NCBI RefSeq assembly: GCF_047495875.1
Contig: NC_092459.1
Coordinates: 35,745,634 to 35,809,633 of the forward strand
Length of the DNA: 64,000 nt
Direction: 5' to 3'
Origin: Pithys albifrons albifrons
Lineage: Eukaryota > Chordata > Aves > Passeriformes > Thamnophilidae
Made by a program: the position numbers and the translations under genes. The notes beneath the pieces were generated by a model. The model was not told the origin of the DNA and made no database searches. It saw nothing but the letters and a program-made list of their open reading frames with translations. Below are positions 51,401 to 60,894 of this stretch, in pieces (positions within the stretch are counted from its first letter, which is position 1; each line of letters opens with the position of its first letter).

Positions 51401-54400
51401 TTGCTCAGCCTGGAGAAGAGAAGGCTGCAGGGAGACCTTCAATACCTAGAAGGTACCTGCAAGAAAGACAGAAACTTTCTACTACAGCCTGCAGCAACAG
51501 GACACAGGGCAATGACTTTAAGCTCAAAGACAGTAGGTTTACACTCGACAAATGGAAGGAACTCTGGTGAGTGTGGTGAGGCACTGAAACAGGTTGCCCA
51601 GAGAAGCTGTGGATGCCTCATCCCTGAAAATGCTGAAGGTGAAGTCTGATGGAGCTTTGAGCTGTGATCTAGTTGAAAGTGTCCCTGCCTGTGGCAGGGA
51701 TGCTGGACTAGATCATCTTTAAAGATCCCTTCCAAACAAAAACATTCTGTGGTTCCCTCCACATTGCTGAAAAATGCCAACTGATGGACTGCAGGAAAAG
51801 CCTGAAGCGATAAAGGTTCATTCTGAGAGCCTGTGATTCAGTGAAGAAAGCATTAAATCGTTTCTCTTAAGCATTGCTGTAGTATTCATAAACACAGTCC
51901 CTTCTTTGGCTACTGAAAACTGTGATGGAAGAAACAAACAAAATTCACAAAGTCTGCCTGCAACAAGTACATGACATTCTTATTCAAACTTCATTAAAAA
52001 GAGTTTTGATGCAGAATATGGTATTTCGATCCACTTAAAGTAACACTGAATCATCTGAGTAAATGTTTGGCAATTACGAAAAATGAGAATTATTTGGGCC
52101 CATTCAAAATAAAACATTGCAAACTGTCAGTAAAGTCAAAGAGTATCACTAATTCAGCAAAAAAAAAATCACATTAAGACATTTAGTTTGTAAAAGACAG
52201 GTTTTAGACACAAAATAATCACCCTATTTTTTAAAGTGACGTGACCATCAGCATGAAAAACAGCCACGCTTTCACAGGTACACTCACCAACACTTTATCA
52301 TAATGTTCATCAAAATGAAGTCTTGAGGAAATTTAGTGTCTGGACTAACACCAGAGGCAAATGAGAGTTCCCACTCAGAAGTGGGGAGTTCTCTACCTCT
52401 CTGGGAAGGAAATGAAAGAGTGGCTGCTACAGGTGAGGCTCTGCATGACAATCTGCCTCTTGTATTACACTGAAATTATCAAATTCTTCTGAAAAGCAAA
52501 ACATGGATATTAAAATCTGAGAATCAAATTTAAAGCCACCAGTTTGCTTTAGGATTGAGCAGTAGTAGAATAATTAATAAGCAAAATTTGCACAAAGTAT
52601 GCACGTTTGATTTGCAGGTTTACTTCTGTCGAAAACTCTGTCCTGGTCAAATCTCACTTTTATTATCACTTCCTTTAATTTATCCTGACACTGCTGTTTC
52701 CACAACTGCTTGTCTTGGATATATCTTGAGGTCACATTCCAGTACTTCTGCTATGGTGCCCAACTAGACAAGTCTGCACCTTGTGGCTGGGAAACTTCTG
52801 CATACAGAAAATGCAAGTGCTCAGCCTTCAAGAATGTCAGTATTGCTGCTTAAAGAGATGACAGGATTTGAACATGAGTGGTTTTCCCTTAGTAAAATAT
52901 TTCATCTTTTTTAGGGGAAAAAAAATGGTTGTGTATGACAGAATCTTCCTCAAATGGACTGGAGCCATTGAAAAAGAATGATTAAAAAAGAAAATACACA
53001 ATAAATAAATAAATAAAGGAACCCAAAGCAGCTAGAATACAGCTAGAGATCTCTTAACCTATCTAGTTGACTTATCTGATCTGGGGAAAAAGGAGTAAGA
53101 GAACCTGACAGCTTTTACTGCTTCAGCAAATACTTTTTAAAATAGCTGCTATTAGTATGTTTTTCTTCATTTTAAGCAAGATTTAGAGTTCTACTCTGCA
53201 GAAACACAGAAGTAGTAATTTTTTCCCATGGCTCTGCTGACCAGTAAGGATGGAAATTTACTTCTCAAATATAAGTTTTTCAATGAAAGTAACACTCTTA
53301 CAAAACCTTTCAACCCAGAGAAACTTTTATAACTTCTCAGTCCACTTAAGCTATTAGTAAAATACAAGTCATCTTCATTATGTGCTTGTCCATTAATGAT
53401 ATCACTGTCTACAATTAGGAATAAAATTAGTGATTTTAGAAAAATGAAAAAACTGAAACCTCACAATCATTTTGAGAAAACCATCAAGGCCCTTCAATTA
53501 GATGACATGTATGTCATGGATGACATTTTGGGAGGGTCTTTTTAAATCCAGCTGGCTTTTTTTGACTCTTCCTTCTATATCTGACCACTGAGCCAAGAGT
53601 GCCTGACCCATGGCTGGTGTAAGCACCAGGTGACCTCAGAGCTCACAGCGCAGTCACCTGCTGAATCACCACCACCAGCCCTCATGGCAGTCCAAAGCTC
53701 CTGAGAACCCACCAACACAAACTGCCAGTGCTGACATGCAAACGAAAATCCCATTTACTAAAGGTATGTTTAAATTTCATGTAAGGAAAAAAAAAATTTA
53801 TATATATGGCTAGACTTGTCGAACGCAGATTTGGGCAGGGCTCTCCCCACATGGCCTTCCAGCCTGCACAGTGGATTTTTTAGTTAAGGCCCAGTGTGCG
53901 CAGAACTGGCCCCACCGTTTAAGTCCTGAGGTCCATGTGCCACGGCCGAGCGAGCTTGGACAGTGACAGGGAAGTCCTCGGGACTGTCACAGCACCCGGT
54001 ACTGACCGGGGCTGACCCTGCTGAGCATCCCAGATGTGACGGGATGGGATGGCAGGGAGGCATTGAACTGCCAGGGGATGGTCCCACTGAGACTCGAACT
54101 CAGGTCCTTGGGATTTGGAGTCTGGAGTGCTCTCCTTTATACCACTGGACAAGAGACAAAAAATAACTGGACAACAACTGGATTCTCCATAAAAAAAAAG
54201 TAAGGATTAGGTTTTGTACACAGCATTTCTGGTAAGCCGACAACACTTGATGAGCTTTGACATTTTTAGTCCAAAAAAATCACTTTAACTGATGTGGTCA
54301 CTAAAGTATGCAAGAAAACATATTTGAAGAGTCATAACAGACTGGAGAGTTGCAAAACACTTTTACAACAGCTCTTTGATAGGAGAGCGGTATCTTTTCA

Positions 54401-57400
54401 AGTAGTGTTGTGCTCTCTAGAGGACAGTTTATTAAATCAAACATGCAGTGACTCTTATCAGGTTCACAACAACCTGTACACTGCCACGAGGTCACTGTGT
54501 CACCTGCTCCTTGTGGATGTGATTCTCCTGGACAGCTTAAAACCTGCAAATGATATGTGATCATTAGTGAACTAAAAGCAATAGAAGACTGAAAACGGGG
54601 ACTTGAGACAAGTACTCTGAAATATCCATACAATCCTTTTGCAGAATAGTGTTAAATGGCATCTACTCTAGAAATAAAACTGAGTTACCACATTTTCAAG
54701 TGAGCTCCACATCACTTAGTGCTCTTCTCTAACCCTGTATTCCTTCTGTTTATTCATTTTGCCCCCATCTTACCTTTCCAAGTTCACATCTGTCTTTAGA
54801 TTTTTGAGTTTCTGTACATAGATTTATATGTCATTTCACAAAACATGGCTATATTTTCATAAAAAATTACATAGCAGTTTATAGTCACTTAATTTGGAAT
54901 CAAGACTACAACTAAAAGTTTTACCAGGACCCAGATGCCTGACTTTTCTTCATTAAAAAAGGCCCAAACAAACACATCCCAGTTGTATCCATCCAAAATA
55001 AAATCCCTGGACTTCTGCTACAAAACAAATGGAAACACCATTTGCCAAGAAACAGGCCAGCTGCTTTCTATCCTCAAGGTCTCAGAAACATCCTTTCTCA
55101 AAACCCTGAATAGCTGCTTTGCATCTTCACAGTCTCATGTACAAGCTTTCACAAGATCCACAAACCTCCTGTACTCATATAAAGTACGTATGGCCAGACT
55201 TGGCGAACGCAGATTTGGGAAGGGCTCTCCCCACGTGGGTGTGCCCTTCCAGCCTGCACGGTGGATTTTTTAGGTGAGGCACAGCATGCGCAGAACTGGC
55301 CCCACCGTTTAAGTCCTGAGGTCCATCTGCCATGGCCGAGCGAGCTTGGACAGTGACAGGGAAGTCCTCGGGACTGTCACAGCACCCGGTACTGACCGGG
55401 GCTGACCCTGCTGAGCATCCGAGATGTGACGGAATCGGTAGGGCAGTCCCGTGGTGTAAAGGAGAGCACTCTGGACTCTGAATTCCCAGGACCTGAGTTC
55501 CTCTCAGTGGGGACCCCAAGCAGTTAAAGTACAAACAACTATACAAAAAAAGAATACTTTTAAATAGTCCAGTCTTGCTTTCCTCTCACCCTCAGACACA
55601 GCCAACCCTCAGGGCAGCAGGAAGTACAGTACTCTTCTTGTAGTTACAGTTCAAACCAACTGCTCAGTCAACACAAAGGGAGATAAAACTTACCCAATGT
55701 AAGGTGCTTGTTGAACGTGCCAAGATCAAACAATGTCTTCAGCCTTAATACATTTTTAACATCTGGTCAACTTTTATTTTTAAACAATCTACCTTTATTC
55801 CATACACATAAGGTACTAAGCAGCTTAGTAGCTACTGAGGTGTTTTATTAACAAAGAACTGACGCTAACTTGTTGGCAAGGAACAAAAGTGCAAGTGCAA
55901 ACTGGGGAGTGGAGAAAGAAGTACAGCTTCTAGGAAAGGCAGCAAATGTAGTGAAAATGACCCCCAAGAGGATCACAATCTCGGTATTGTTGTGTTCTCT
56001 GTGTGTCCAAGATCTCAAAGCACGGCCCCTGTGCAACCAGTGCAGGCCACACGTGCCACGCCTCCCTCCACATGCCCTCCCCGGGCCCTCAGTGCCCTCG
56101 CTAATCAAACTCTCGATAAGGTTGACAACAAAACAAATCCTGCCCAAAACAAAATTAAAAAGCACTGTTGTTCGTGGGCTCTGTATAAGGCACTGTAAGC
56201 AGCTGTTCATAATTCCTCAAGTGTCTGTAATAATACCTGCTCCAGCACCTGGTAACAGCCTATGTGGAAGAGAGAGACTGTCACTACAGAGATTACAAGA
56301 TTTGGTGTCTGATCTTGAAGCAGGCTAAGGGTCACAACTCCTGGGAGAAAAAAAAAAAAGAGATTATTCCAAGTAGCTGTCTTATAAATTTCAGAAAACA
56401 GGGATGTTCCTGAGGCATGAAGGGGATGAAGTCTGTGCTTTAGTCAGCTGAGCTTTAATATTGCTGCAAGAGGTTTATCAGCCATATGGTAGCAGGCTGA
56501 TATACATTGACTAATCCATTTTGAAATCCTAAGACAGAAAATAACTTGCCCTTTTACAAGTGCCAAAAATACACACAAAAATATGAAGCAACAGCTTACA
56601 AAGCTTTGCATTACTGGAGCAATACAAAGAAGCTCGAAGCGTGGAGTGTGAAATTTCTTCCCTTCCAAAATTAATGGTCTTTTGGGGAAGGAATTACAAA
56701 GGAAACCCAAGTTCATAGGCTGTGTGAGATGACAGCATCAGGTGAATGCCCCTAAAGCTCCTTGCCCTTAAAAAGGGTGTCTGACAGAAGCCAGCAACAG
56801 CTTGGCCATGCCCAGATGTGCAGTGGCTGTGGGGTGTACCCACGGCAGAGACATGACAGAACACCAGCTGTGCTGCTCTCATGGACAGACACGCCGTGTG
56901 CAGGGGACAACTGGCTTTGTGTTGTGGAGAGTTACCATCTTTTAGATATGTTGGGATGAAATCATATAGACATAGAAACCAGGATAAGGAAAGAGGATGA
57001 ACACATTGCCCAGGAGCAATCAGCAGCAGGACGAAGCTGTGCAGCAATACTGCTTTTTACGTGGTCTGATTGAAAGCATACAAAAAGCACGGCACTTAGA
57101 GAGCCAAACTGATCCCCATCCTGTATCAAAAATAGTGTGGCCAGCAGGACCAGGGCAGTGATCCTTCCCCTGCACTCTGCGTTGGTGAGGCCACACCTTG
57201 AGTACTGTGTTCAGTTCTGGGCCTCTCAGTTCAGAAAGGATATTGAGGTGCTGGAGCGGGTCCAGAGAAGAGCAACAAGGCTGGTGAAGGGACTGGAGCA
57301 CAAGTCCTATGGGGAGAGGCTGAGGGAGCTGGGGTTGTTTAGCCTGGAGAAGAGGAGGCTCAGAGGTGACCTCATCACTATCTAGAACTACTTGAAGGGA

Positions 57401-60257
57401 AGTTCTAGCCAGGTGGGAGTTGGTCTCTTCTCCCCGGCACTCAGCAATAGGACAAGGGGGCACGGGCTCAAGCTCTGCCAGGGGAAATTGAAGTTGGAGA
57501 TCAGAAAAAAATTCTTTCCAGAGAGAGTAATCAGGCATTGGAATGGCCTGCCCAGAGAGGGGGTGGATTCCCCATCCCTGGAGGTTTTTAAACTGAGACT
57601 GGACATGGCACTGAGTGCCATGATCTGGTAAATGGACTGTAGTTGGACCAAGGGTTGGACTAGATGATCTCGGAGGTCTTTTCCAACCCAATCAATTCTA
57701 TGATTCTATGATTCATTCATCAGTCTGGTCTAGCACACCCACTCACAGAAGAGGGATCCATGTTCAACCACCAATGAACTTCAACTCCTGTCATAGCTAC
57801 ACAGCAGAATTTGGCTTAAAATGAAGATCAGTAAAAGCACAAGTTTCTTTTAAGAATATTCTCCTACATAAAATATATTTTCCTCTATGATATTTCAGCT
57901 AAAGTCTACTATAATCATTAAAATAATTTATCCTAAAATGGTTAAGTAGTGTTTGCCCTCTTTAGAACTACTGAGCAGACAGAAGTCAACGTTTGCACAG
58001 TTTGCTCAAGTCCAAAGGCAGATTTCAACAGGAGGAACCTCTTGTACAGGTACAAAACGATTACTCTTTCCACTCTTTCTCAAGATAGCACATTCCAAAT
58101 CCTTAAAGCTGACCTAAAGGTTAGCAGCTTGAGTCTTCCTCTGTTCAAGGCAAAGCAACAACAACAGCCACAAGGACAGCTACTAATTCTGAAGCCTTAG
58201 TTATCAAAATAATCCCTTTAGTCCTCAGATGACACAACCACTTGAAACAGAAAATACGATGGAAATTTTAATGTATTTTTAGTGCATTTACATGAATTGA
58301 AACCATCTTAATGTCAGAATACTCTGCAGTTCCATCTCAAGGCCTCAGTCAAATGGCAAATATACGATACCGTCATTAAACTGCACATGTAACTGTAACA
58401 AGATAGAACTTTGTAAAACATACACAAAAATACTAAGTAATTGCATATGCTTATCTCTCTGGTTAGCAAGTAAAGTGCCACACTAAAAACAATCCTAGAC
58501 ATAATTACAGTCAACTCATTTTAATGGACAATAACTGCTGAAGAAACAATATTTATTTTAAATATTTTTTGCTATTTATTTAATACATTTTTGCCCATCT
58601 GTTTTAATGACAGATTTAACACATACTATCAATATTTTAAATCCTATTTTACGGATTAGAAAAGTTATTTGTATCACTCAGAGACTTTAAGCATCTATAT
58701 TTAAAGAAATAGCTTAGTATATTACTATGTTACACAGCATGTTTTATTTGGGAAGTAATATTGACCCATTGTACAAATCATTCATGTTTGCCAAGTTCAT
58801 TTTGCTATGGAACAGCATGGGTGCTGAAAATCAATTTTAGTACAGGTAGTTTGGAAAATAAGAGGGACTAGTAACAACAGAGAGGAAGAACATTTCTAAA
58901 TTTAACCACAAGTATTTGTCCTCTCCGCCAAGACCTCAGGTGCTCGTCATACAGCACACAAGCACAGTTTCCAATGACGTGGCAATCCACAACTTGTAAG
59001 CATGTTTGTGTGGCCTTGCAAAGTCACATATGCCACATATCCAGCATATTGTCCTAAAAAAAAAAGTATCCCCTCCTGATATTTTAAACTTACACAAGTT
59101 CATAGTTTGCTTAGTGATCCTTCTTATCTCTCAGTTATGCAACTTGGGTGTGAGGGTAAGGTACAACAGATACATCATCCACCTCAGGCATATTTGTAAA
59201 CAAGCCTGTTATTGACGTTTGTGTGGTACAAGTCATCATAGCACTCAGTTTCTCCCCACCTCGCAGTGCTTCCAGACATGACTAAAGAATAAAACCACCA
59301 TTCACCACAATAACGTGAGGCTGATAACGCCTACTTAAAACCAGATTAGAGGAAAGCAGGGACAAGACAGCGACCGACAAGCAAACCCAAAGAGCCCTTA
59401 CAAGCTTGGCAGAGGTTTTGCTGCTGCAGCAGCGTCAGGCCTCCCTCCCTCCGGCTGTGCCAGCAGCTCCCAGGAGGTGAATGATGCCCGGGCACAGGCG
59501 GTCAGAGCTCCAACACAGCCACACAGGAGGGGCTCAACCTGCCCTCTACTCCCTCTCCGAGGAAGAAAAACCTTCCCTTTCAGCACTGTTTCTCATGGCA
59601 TCAGTCACATACTTTGAGGCACCCGTCTCACTTAAAGGATTGAAAAGGATAGGAGTTATAGGCATAAATTTAAACCCTGAAATATGTCAAATCAAATATG
59701 TGAACAAACACACACACGAGTAAACACAGCCTGTACGGAAACGCTTCGACCCAATGAACTAAGGCCACACTGACTATTGGCAATCCCGCACCTCCTGGGG
59801 CAGGAGGCGATGCCGGGAGAACAGGGCACAGCAGCCATTCGCATCTGACGAAGGGTACAAAGGTGTATTTCCACGAACCAGCAAAAAACGCGCGGGCATA
59901 GAGACACACATACGGGGCATACAGACACACACACGGGGCATACAGACACACACACGGGGCATACAGACACACACACAGACCCGGCCCTGTTCTGAACCGA
60001 CTTAAGCTCGGAGGGAGGTTTCACCGCCACTGCAGTGCGAAGGAGCACAGACCCGGCCCGGCCTCCGCCTGAACGCCGCCACCTTCGCGGTGCGGCAGGC
60101 CCAGCCCGTGCCCTGTCCGGCCCCTCCGCCGCGACCCCTGGCCCTCCCCTCGGCCCCGGCTCCCCGACTCGGCCGCATCGGCCCGGAGCCCGTACGGCAC
60201 AGCCCCCGCCCGGCCCCGCCGCCTACCCGGGCTCTTGAGGTTGTACCGGGCCTCCAT
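33188..60257 (-). CDS. UBE2J1: Ubiquitin-conjugating enzyme E2 J1, complete coding region
   Basis: Tail-anchored E2 of the ER membrane. It works with ER-associated degradation ligases such as HRD1 to ubiquitinate misfolded proteins. Coding exons: 60257-60227, 49104-49031, 47353-47222, 46322-46238, 44880-44775, 42772-42643, 38818-38687 and 33457-33188 (31, 74, 132, 85, 106, 130, 132 and 270 nt). The total of 960 nt gives 319 residues plus stop; human is 318. Seen: UBC fold from residue 11, the J-family TANGRF motif in place of HPN, catalytic Cys91 in GKKICLSIS, a low-complexity linker containing [16 protein letters not shown], and a C-terminal anchor at about residues 291-307. All junctions are GT-AG with consistent phase. 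Oddities: exon 7 is strongly diverged from human, and the C-terminus is YIFEL where human has YIFDFEL. Confidence 0.97.
33458..38686 (-). other. UBE2J1 intron 7
   Basis: 5.2 kb of AT-rich sequence with a poly(T) run near 35.39 kb. No gene or mobile element recognised. Confidence 0.8.
38687..38818 (-). CDS. UBE2J1: UBE2J1 coding exon 7 (linker)
   Basis: 44 codons, phase 0 at both ends, beginning [18 protein letters not shown] and ending SQDPASAT. Only the first six residues match human clearly; the rest is Ala/Ser/Pro/Gln-rich cytosolic linker. Identified by position, the AEVNSS start, Acceptor CTTGTAG|GCAGAA, donor GCCACG|GTATGG, and a phase that fits exons 6 and 8. Confidence 0.9.
38819..42642 (-). 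other. UBE2J1 intron 6
   Basis: 3.8 kb containing one antisense-oriented CR1 end near 40.1 kb; nothing else recognised. Confidence 0.8.
40075..40300 (-). mobile_element. CR1 LINE 3' fragment
   Basis: Antisense CR1: ACTGGAATGGACCTCTAGAT, GTCACCTGGTCCAACTCCCA, CACAGCCTCTGGGTAACCTG. In UBE2J1 intron 6. Confidence 0.88.
42643..42772 (-). CDS. UBE2J1: UBE2J1 coding exon 6
   Basis: Encodes (K)[19 protein letters not shown], then [20 protein letters not shown] and ISFK. The [12 protein letters not shown] stretch corresponds to the human region around the stress-phosphorylated serine. Acceptor GTGGCCAG|GTCACA, donor TTCAAG|GTGAAG. Confidence 0.96.
43059..43118. repeat. AT-rich tract next to CR1
   Basis: TATAATTATAA-type repeats directly abut the CR1 copy that starts at 43119. 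Confidence 0.7.
43119..43405 (+). mobile_element. CR1 LINE 3' end, young subfamily
   Basis: Nearly the same sequence as 57434-57715, for example GGACAAGGGGGCACGGGCTC, GAGAGAGTAATCAGGCA and GGACTTGACGATCTCGGAGG, ending ATTATATGATTCTATAATA. Starts right after an AT-rich tract at 43059-43118. UBE2J1 intron 5. Confidence 0.93.
43750..44335 (-). mobile_element. CR1 LINE reverse-transcriptase region, decayed
   Basis: Minus-strand reading gives [14 protein letters not shown], a degraded form of the CR1 motif [12 protein letters not shown], followed upstream by text equivalent to the KAFDTVSHN region. Many stops and indels. It is in the opposite orientation to the CR1 3' end at 43119-43405, so they are separate insertions. 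Confidence 0.85.
44775..44880 (-). CDS. UBE2J1: UBE2J1 coding exon 5
   Basis: Encodes (I)[17 protein letters not shown] and [17 protein letters not shown] plus two bases, the C-terminal helices of the E2 fold. Acceptor CATTTTAG|TAAGAA, donor GCGAAGAA|GTAAGC. Confidence 0.97.
44881..46237 (-). other. UBE2J1 intron 4
   Basis: 1.36 kb, AT-rich, nothing recognised. Confidence 0.8.
46238..46322 (-). CDS. UBE2J1: UBE2J1 coding exon 4 (active site)
   Basis: Encodes [20 protein letters not shown] and ETWQPSWS. Cys91, the ubiquitin-thioester cysteine, lies in KKICLSIS, and the preceding TANGRF spans the exon 3/4 junction. Acceptor CTTTGAAG|GCCAAT, donor GGAGCA|GTAAGT. Confidence 0.97.
46323..47221 (-). 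other. UBE2J1 intron 3
   Basis: 0.9 kb; about 40% of it is the SINE inserted close to the exon 3 donor. Confidence 0.9.
46814..47170 (-). mobile_element. tRNA-Gln/5S-like SINE, copy 1 (UBE2J1 intron 3)
   Basis: A 357-bp insertion bounded by an 8-bp duplication TGGTTAAA (46806-46813 and 47171-47178). Reading on the minus strand: tRNA-Gln-like head (47170-47095) with A-box-like TGGTGTAAAGGAGAGCAC and T-arm-like GAGTTCAAGACTC; a 5S-rRNA-like segment containing CTCAGCAGGG and GGTTAGTACCGGGTGCTGT; a body with a nested hairpin; then a short tail ending CATG. It is in the transcribed sense of UBE2J1, 43 nt from the exon 3 donor. The 146-codon frame across it is not a gene. Confidence 0.85.
47222..47353 (-). 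CDS. UBE2J1: UBE2J1 coding exon 3
   Basis: 44 codons, phase 0 at both ends: [20 protein letters not shown], then [20 protein letters not shown] and ILLT. The central beta sheet of the E2 fold. Acceptor CATTTTAG|GATAAT, donor CTGACA|GTAAGT. A SINE insertion ends 43 nt downstream of this donor. Confidence 0.97.
47354..49030 (-). other. UBE2J1 intron 2
   Basis: 1.7 kb with no recognisable repeat or gene. Confidence 0.8.
49031..49104 (-). CDS. UBE2J1: UBE2J1 coding exon 2
   Basis: Encodes [20 protein letters not shown] and AQPLE, the first helix of the UBC fold. Acceptor CTTTTCAG|CTGTC, donor TTGGAG|GTTTGT. The window's largest UBE2J1 intron (11.1 kb) separates it from exon 1. Confidence 0.97.
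51055..51365 (+). mobile_element. CR1 LINE 3' fragment (first of a pair)
   Basis: GTGACAGGACAAGAGGGAAT, GGCTTCAAACTGAAAAACC, CGTCCCTTCAACCCAAACCT, then TTCTATGACTCTGAG. UBE2J1 intron 1. Confidence 0.9.
51384..51757 (+). mobile_element. CR1 LINE 3' fragment (second of a pair)
   Basis: Starts with GATGGGGTTGCTCAGCCTGG, repeats the same CR1 region as the copy just before it, and ends GATCCCTTCCAAACAAAAAC then ATTCTGTGGTTCC. The two copies lie head to tail only about 20 bp apart. Confidence 0.9.
53000..53017. repeat. (AAAT)n microsatellite
   Basis: AATAAATAAATAAATAAA, UBE2J1 intron 1. Confidence 0.85.
53798..54157 (-). mobile_element. tRNA-Gln/5S-like SINE, copy 2 (UBE2J1 intron 1)
   Basis: Same element and orientation as the copy at 46.8 kb. 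The tRNA-like head lacks its first bases: after ACCACTGGAC the family sequence stops. The tail is ATATATATAAATTT. A possible but low-complexity duplication AAAAAAT occurs at 53791-53797 and 54158-54164. It differs from the other copies at several positions (for example ATGGCTAGACTTGTCG), so it is probably the oldest of the four. Confidence 0.75.
55188..55524 (-). mobile_element. tRNA-Gln/5S-like SINE, copy 3, head inverted
   Basis: The whole insertion is bounded by TAAAGTAC at 55180-55187 and 55525-55532. The body (55188-55438) runs on the minus strand like its relatives. The tRNA-like head (55440-55515) is on the plus strand, and about 33 bp that normally join them are missing. The inverted head keeps ACTCTGGACTCTGAAT, matching the anticodon arm of tRNA-Gln (CTG). 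One duplication pair around both parts indicates one insertion event with 5' inversion, as in twin priming. Confidence 0.85.
57112..57715 (+). mobile_element. CR1 LINE with ORF2 C-terminus and intact 3' end
   Basis: About 600 bp. An open frame at 57137-57385 encodes the classic CR1 ORF2 tail ([51 protein letters not shown]). The 3' end carries the diagnostic ATTCTATG repeats. 5'-truncated. UBE2J1 intron 1. Confidence 0.95.
59894..59976. repeat. 21-bp minisatellite, four units
   Basis: Unit GGGGCATACAGACACACACAC in near-perfect tandem (59914, 59935, 59956), preceded by one diverged unit at 59894. Lies in UBE2J1 intron 1, about 250 bp from exon 1. The repetitive [15 protein letters not shown] frames on the minus strand are artefacts of this array. 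Confidence 0.92.
60227..60257 (-). CDS. UBE2J1: UBE2J1 coding exon 1
   Basis: Encodes [10 protein letters not shown] plus one base; human has METRYNLKSP. The start context GCCATGG is a near-perfect Kozak site. Donor CCCGG|GTAGGC. Lies inside a CpG island, so the long frames seen on both strands here are composition artefacts. Confidence 0.95.
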
Positions 60258-60348
60258 GGCAGCTCGTTCCTGCGCAGCGGCTGCGGTGGCCGGGACAGGG
60301 GGCGGAGGAGGAAGGCCGGGCCCGGCCCAGCCCAGCCCGCCTCGCTTC

Positions 60349-60358
60349 GGGAAACTCC
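60349..60358 (-). promoter_or_regulatory. kappaB-like site next to the UPRE
   Basis: GGGAAACTCC on the plus strand (GGAGTTTCCC on minus), followed directly by CC and the TGACGTGG core. It fits the NF-kappaB consensus GGGRNWYYCC on the minus strand if read as GGGAGTTTCC one base over. A single ten-base match in GC-rich DNA is weak evidence. Confidence 0.3.
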
Positions 60359-60360
60359 CC

Positions 60361-60368
60361 TGACGTGG
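60361..60368 (+). promoter_or_regulatory. UPRE-type element upstream of UBE2J1
   Basis: TGACGTGG, 104 bp upstream of the UBE2J1 ATG, matches the unfolded-protein-response element core bound by XBP1s and ATF6. UBE2J1 acts in ER-associated degradation, so stress control is plausible. The motif also resembles a CRE half-site. Function is inferred only. Confidence 0.45.
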
Positions 60369-60454
60369 CAGCGGCGGCGTGACCGTGGGGGGAGGCACCT
60401 CCGCGCCGGCACCGCCCTCCGGCCCGGGCCCGGGGCCGCCGCGGCGGCCGGGAG

Positions 60455-60625
60455 CAGCGAGAGGGCACGGGTTGGGGCAGCAGGGCACGGGCAGGGCCGG
60501 CACGGCATGCGCTGAGGGCACGGGCCTGACCGGCAAGGCACGGGCTGGGGGCAGCGGGAGGGCGTGGGCAGGGCCGGCAGGGCACGGACTGGGGGCACAG
60601 GCAGGGCAGGGGCTGCGGGGGCGGC
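60455..60625. repeat. GC-rich imperfect minisatellite upstream of UBE2J1
   Basis: Repeated GGCACGGGC and GGGCAGGGCCGGCA motifs of roughly 12-30 bp spacing, within the CpG island 200-370 bp upstream of the ATG. Confidence 0.65.
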
Positions 60626-60894
60626 TGTGCCGCAGGTCTGCCCCGAGGTCTGCACGGGCGACCGTGCCCCCTCTGTGTACCCGGCTCGTCTCAGCTCCCA
60701 CCCACAGAGCAGATGGGATGAGGTGCTCAGGATGGGTTTGTAAACTGGGGACTTAGGAAAAGGGCTTCCAAGGCCCCAAAGATCCAGCGCACACCGGTCC
60801 AAGAGACCTAACTGTACCATAAGGCTTAGTAGCATCTTCGTTGTTTCCCAGGATCGTGAAAGACTGAAATGGTGTCATACTCCAGTGATTGTTA

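Larger units (their letters stand above)
49105..60226 (-). other. UBE2J1 intron 1
   Basis: 11.1 kb and the main landing zone for mobile DNA here: two CR1 ends back to back, two tRNA/5S SINEs, a CR1 with its ORF2 tail, and the 21-bp minisatellite next to exon 1. Confidence 0.88.
59985..60690 (-). promoter_or_regulatory. UBE2J1: UBE2J1 CpG-island promoter
   Basis: About 700 bp of very GC- and CpG-rich sequence surrounds UBE2J1 exon 1, unlike the AT-rich flanks. No TATA box is apparent, as usual for a housekeeping promoter. The part upstream of the ATG holds a TGACGTGG element, a kappaB-like site and an imperfect GC-rich minisatellite. Limits were judged by eye. Confidence 0.8.

Noticed and set aside
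55870..56328. 152-codon plus-strand frame with a loosely histone-like phrase (MTPKRITI)
   Set aside because: The resemblance is a few residues only and neighbouring text does not align with any histone in any frame.
59894..59976. CRISPR-like array
   Set aside because: The 21-bp units are contiguous with no spacers, in a vertebrate genome; it is a minisatellite.
60002..60835. 277-codon minus-strand frame and overlapping frames around UBE2J1 exon 1
   Set aside because: Stop-poor CpG-island sequence. The only true coding part is the 31-nt exon 1; the Pro/Ala/Arg-rich translation matches no family.
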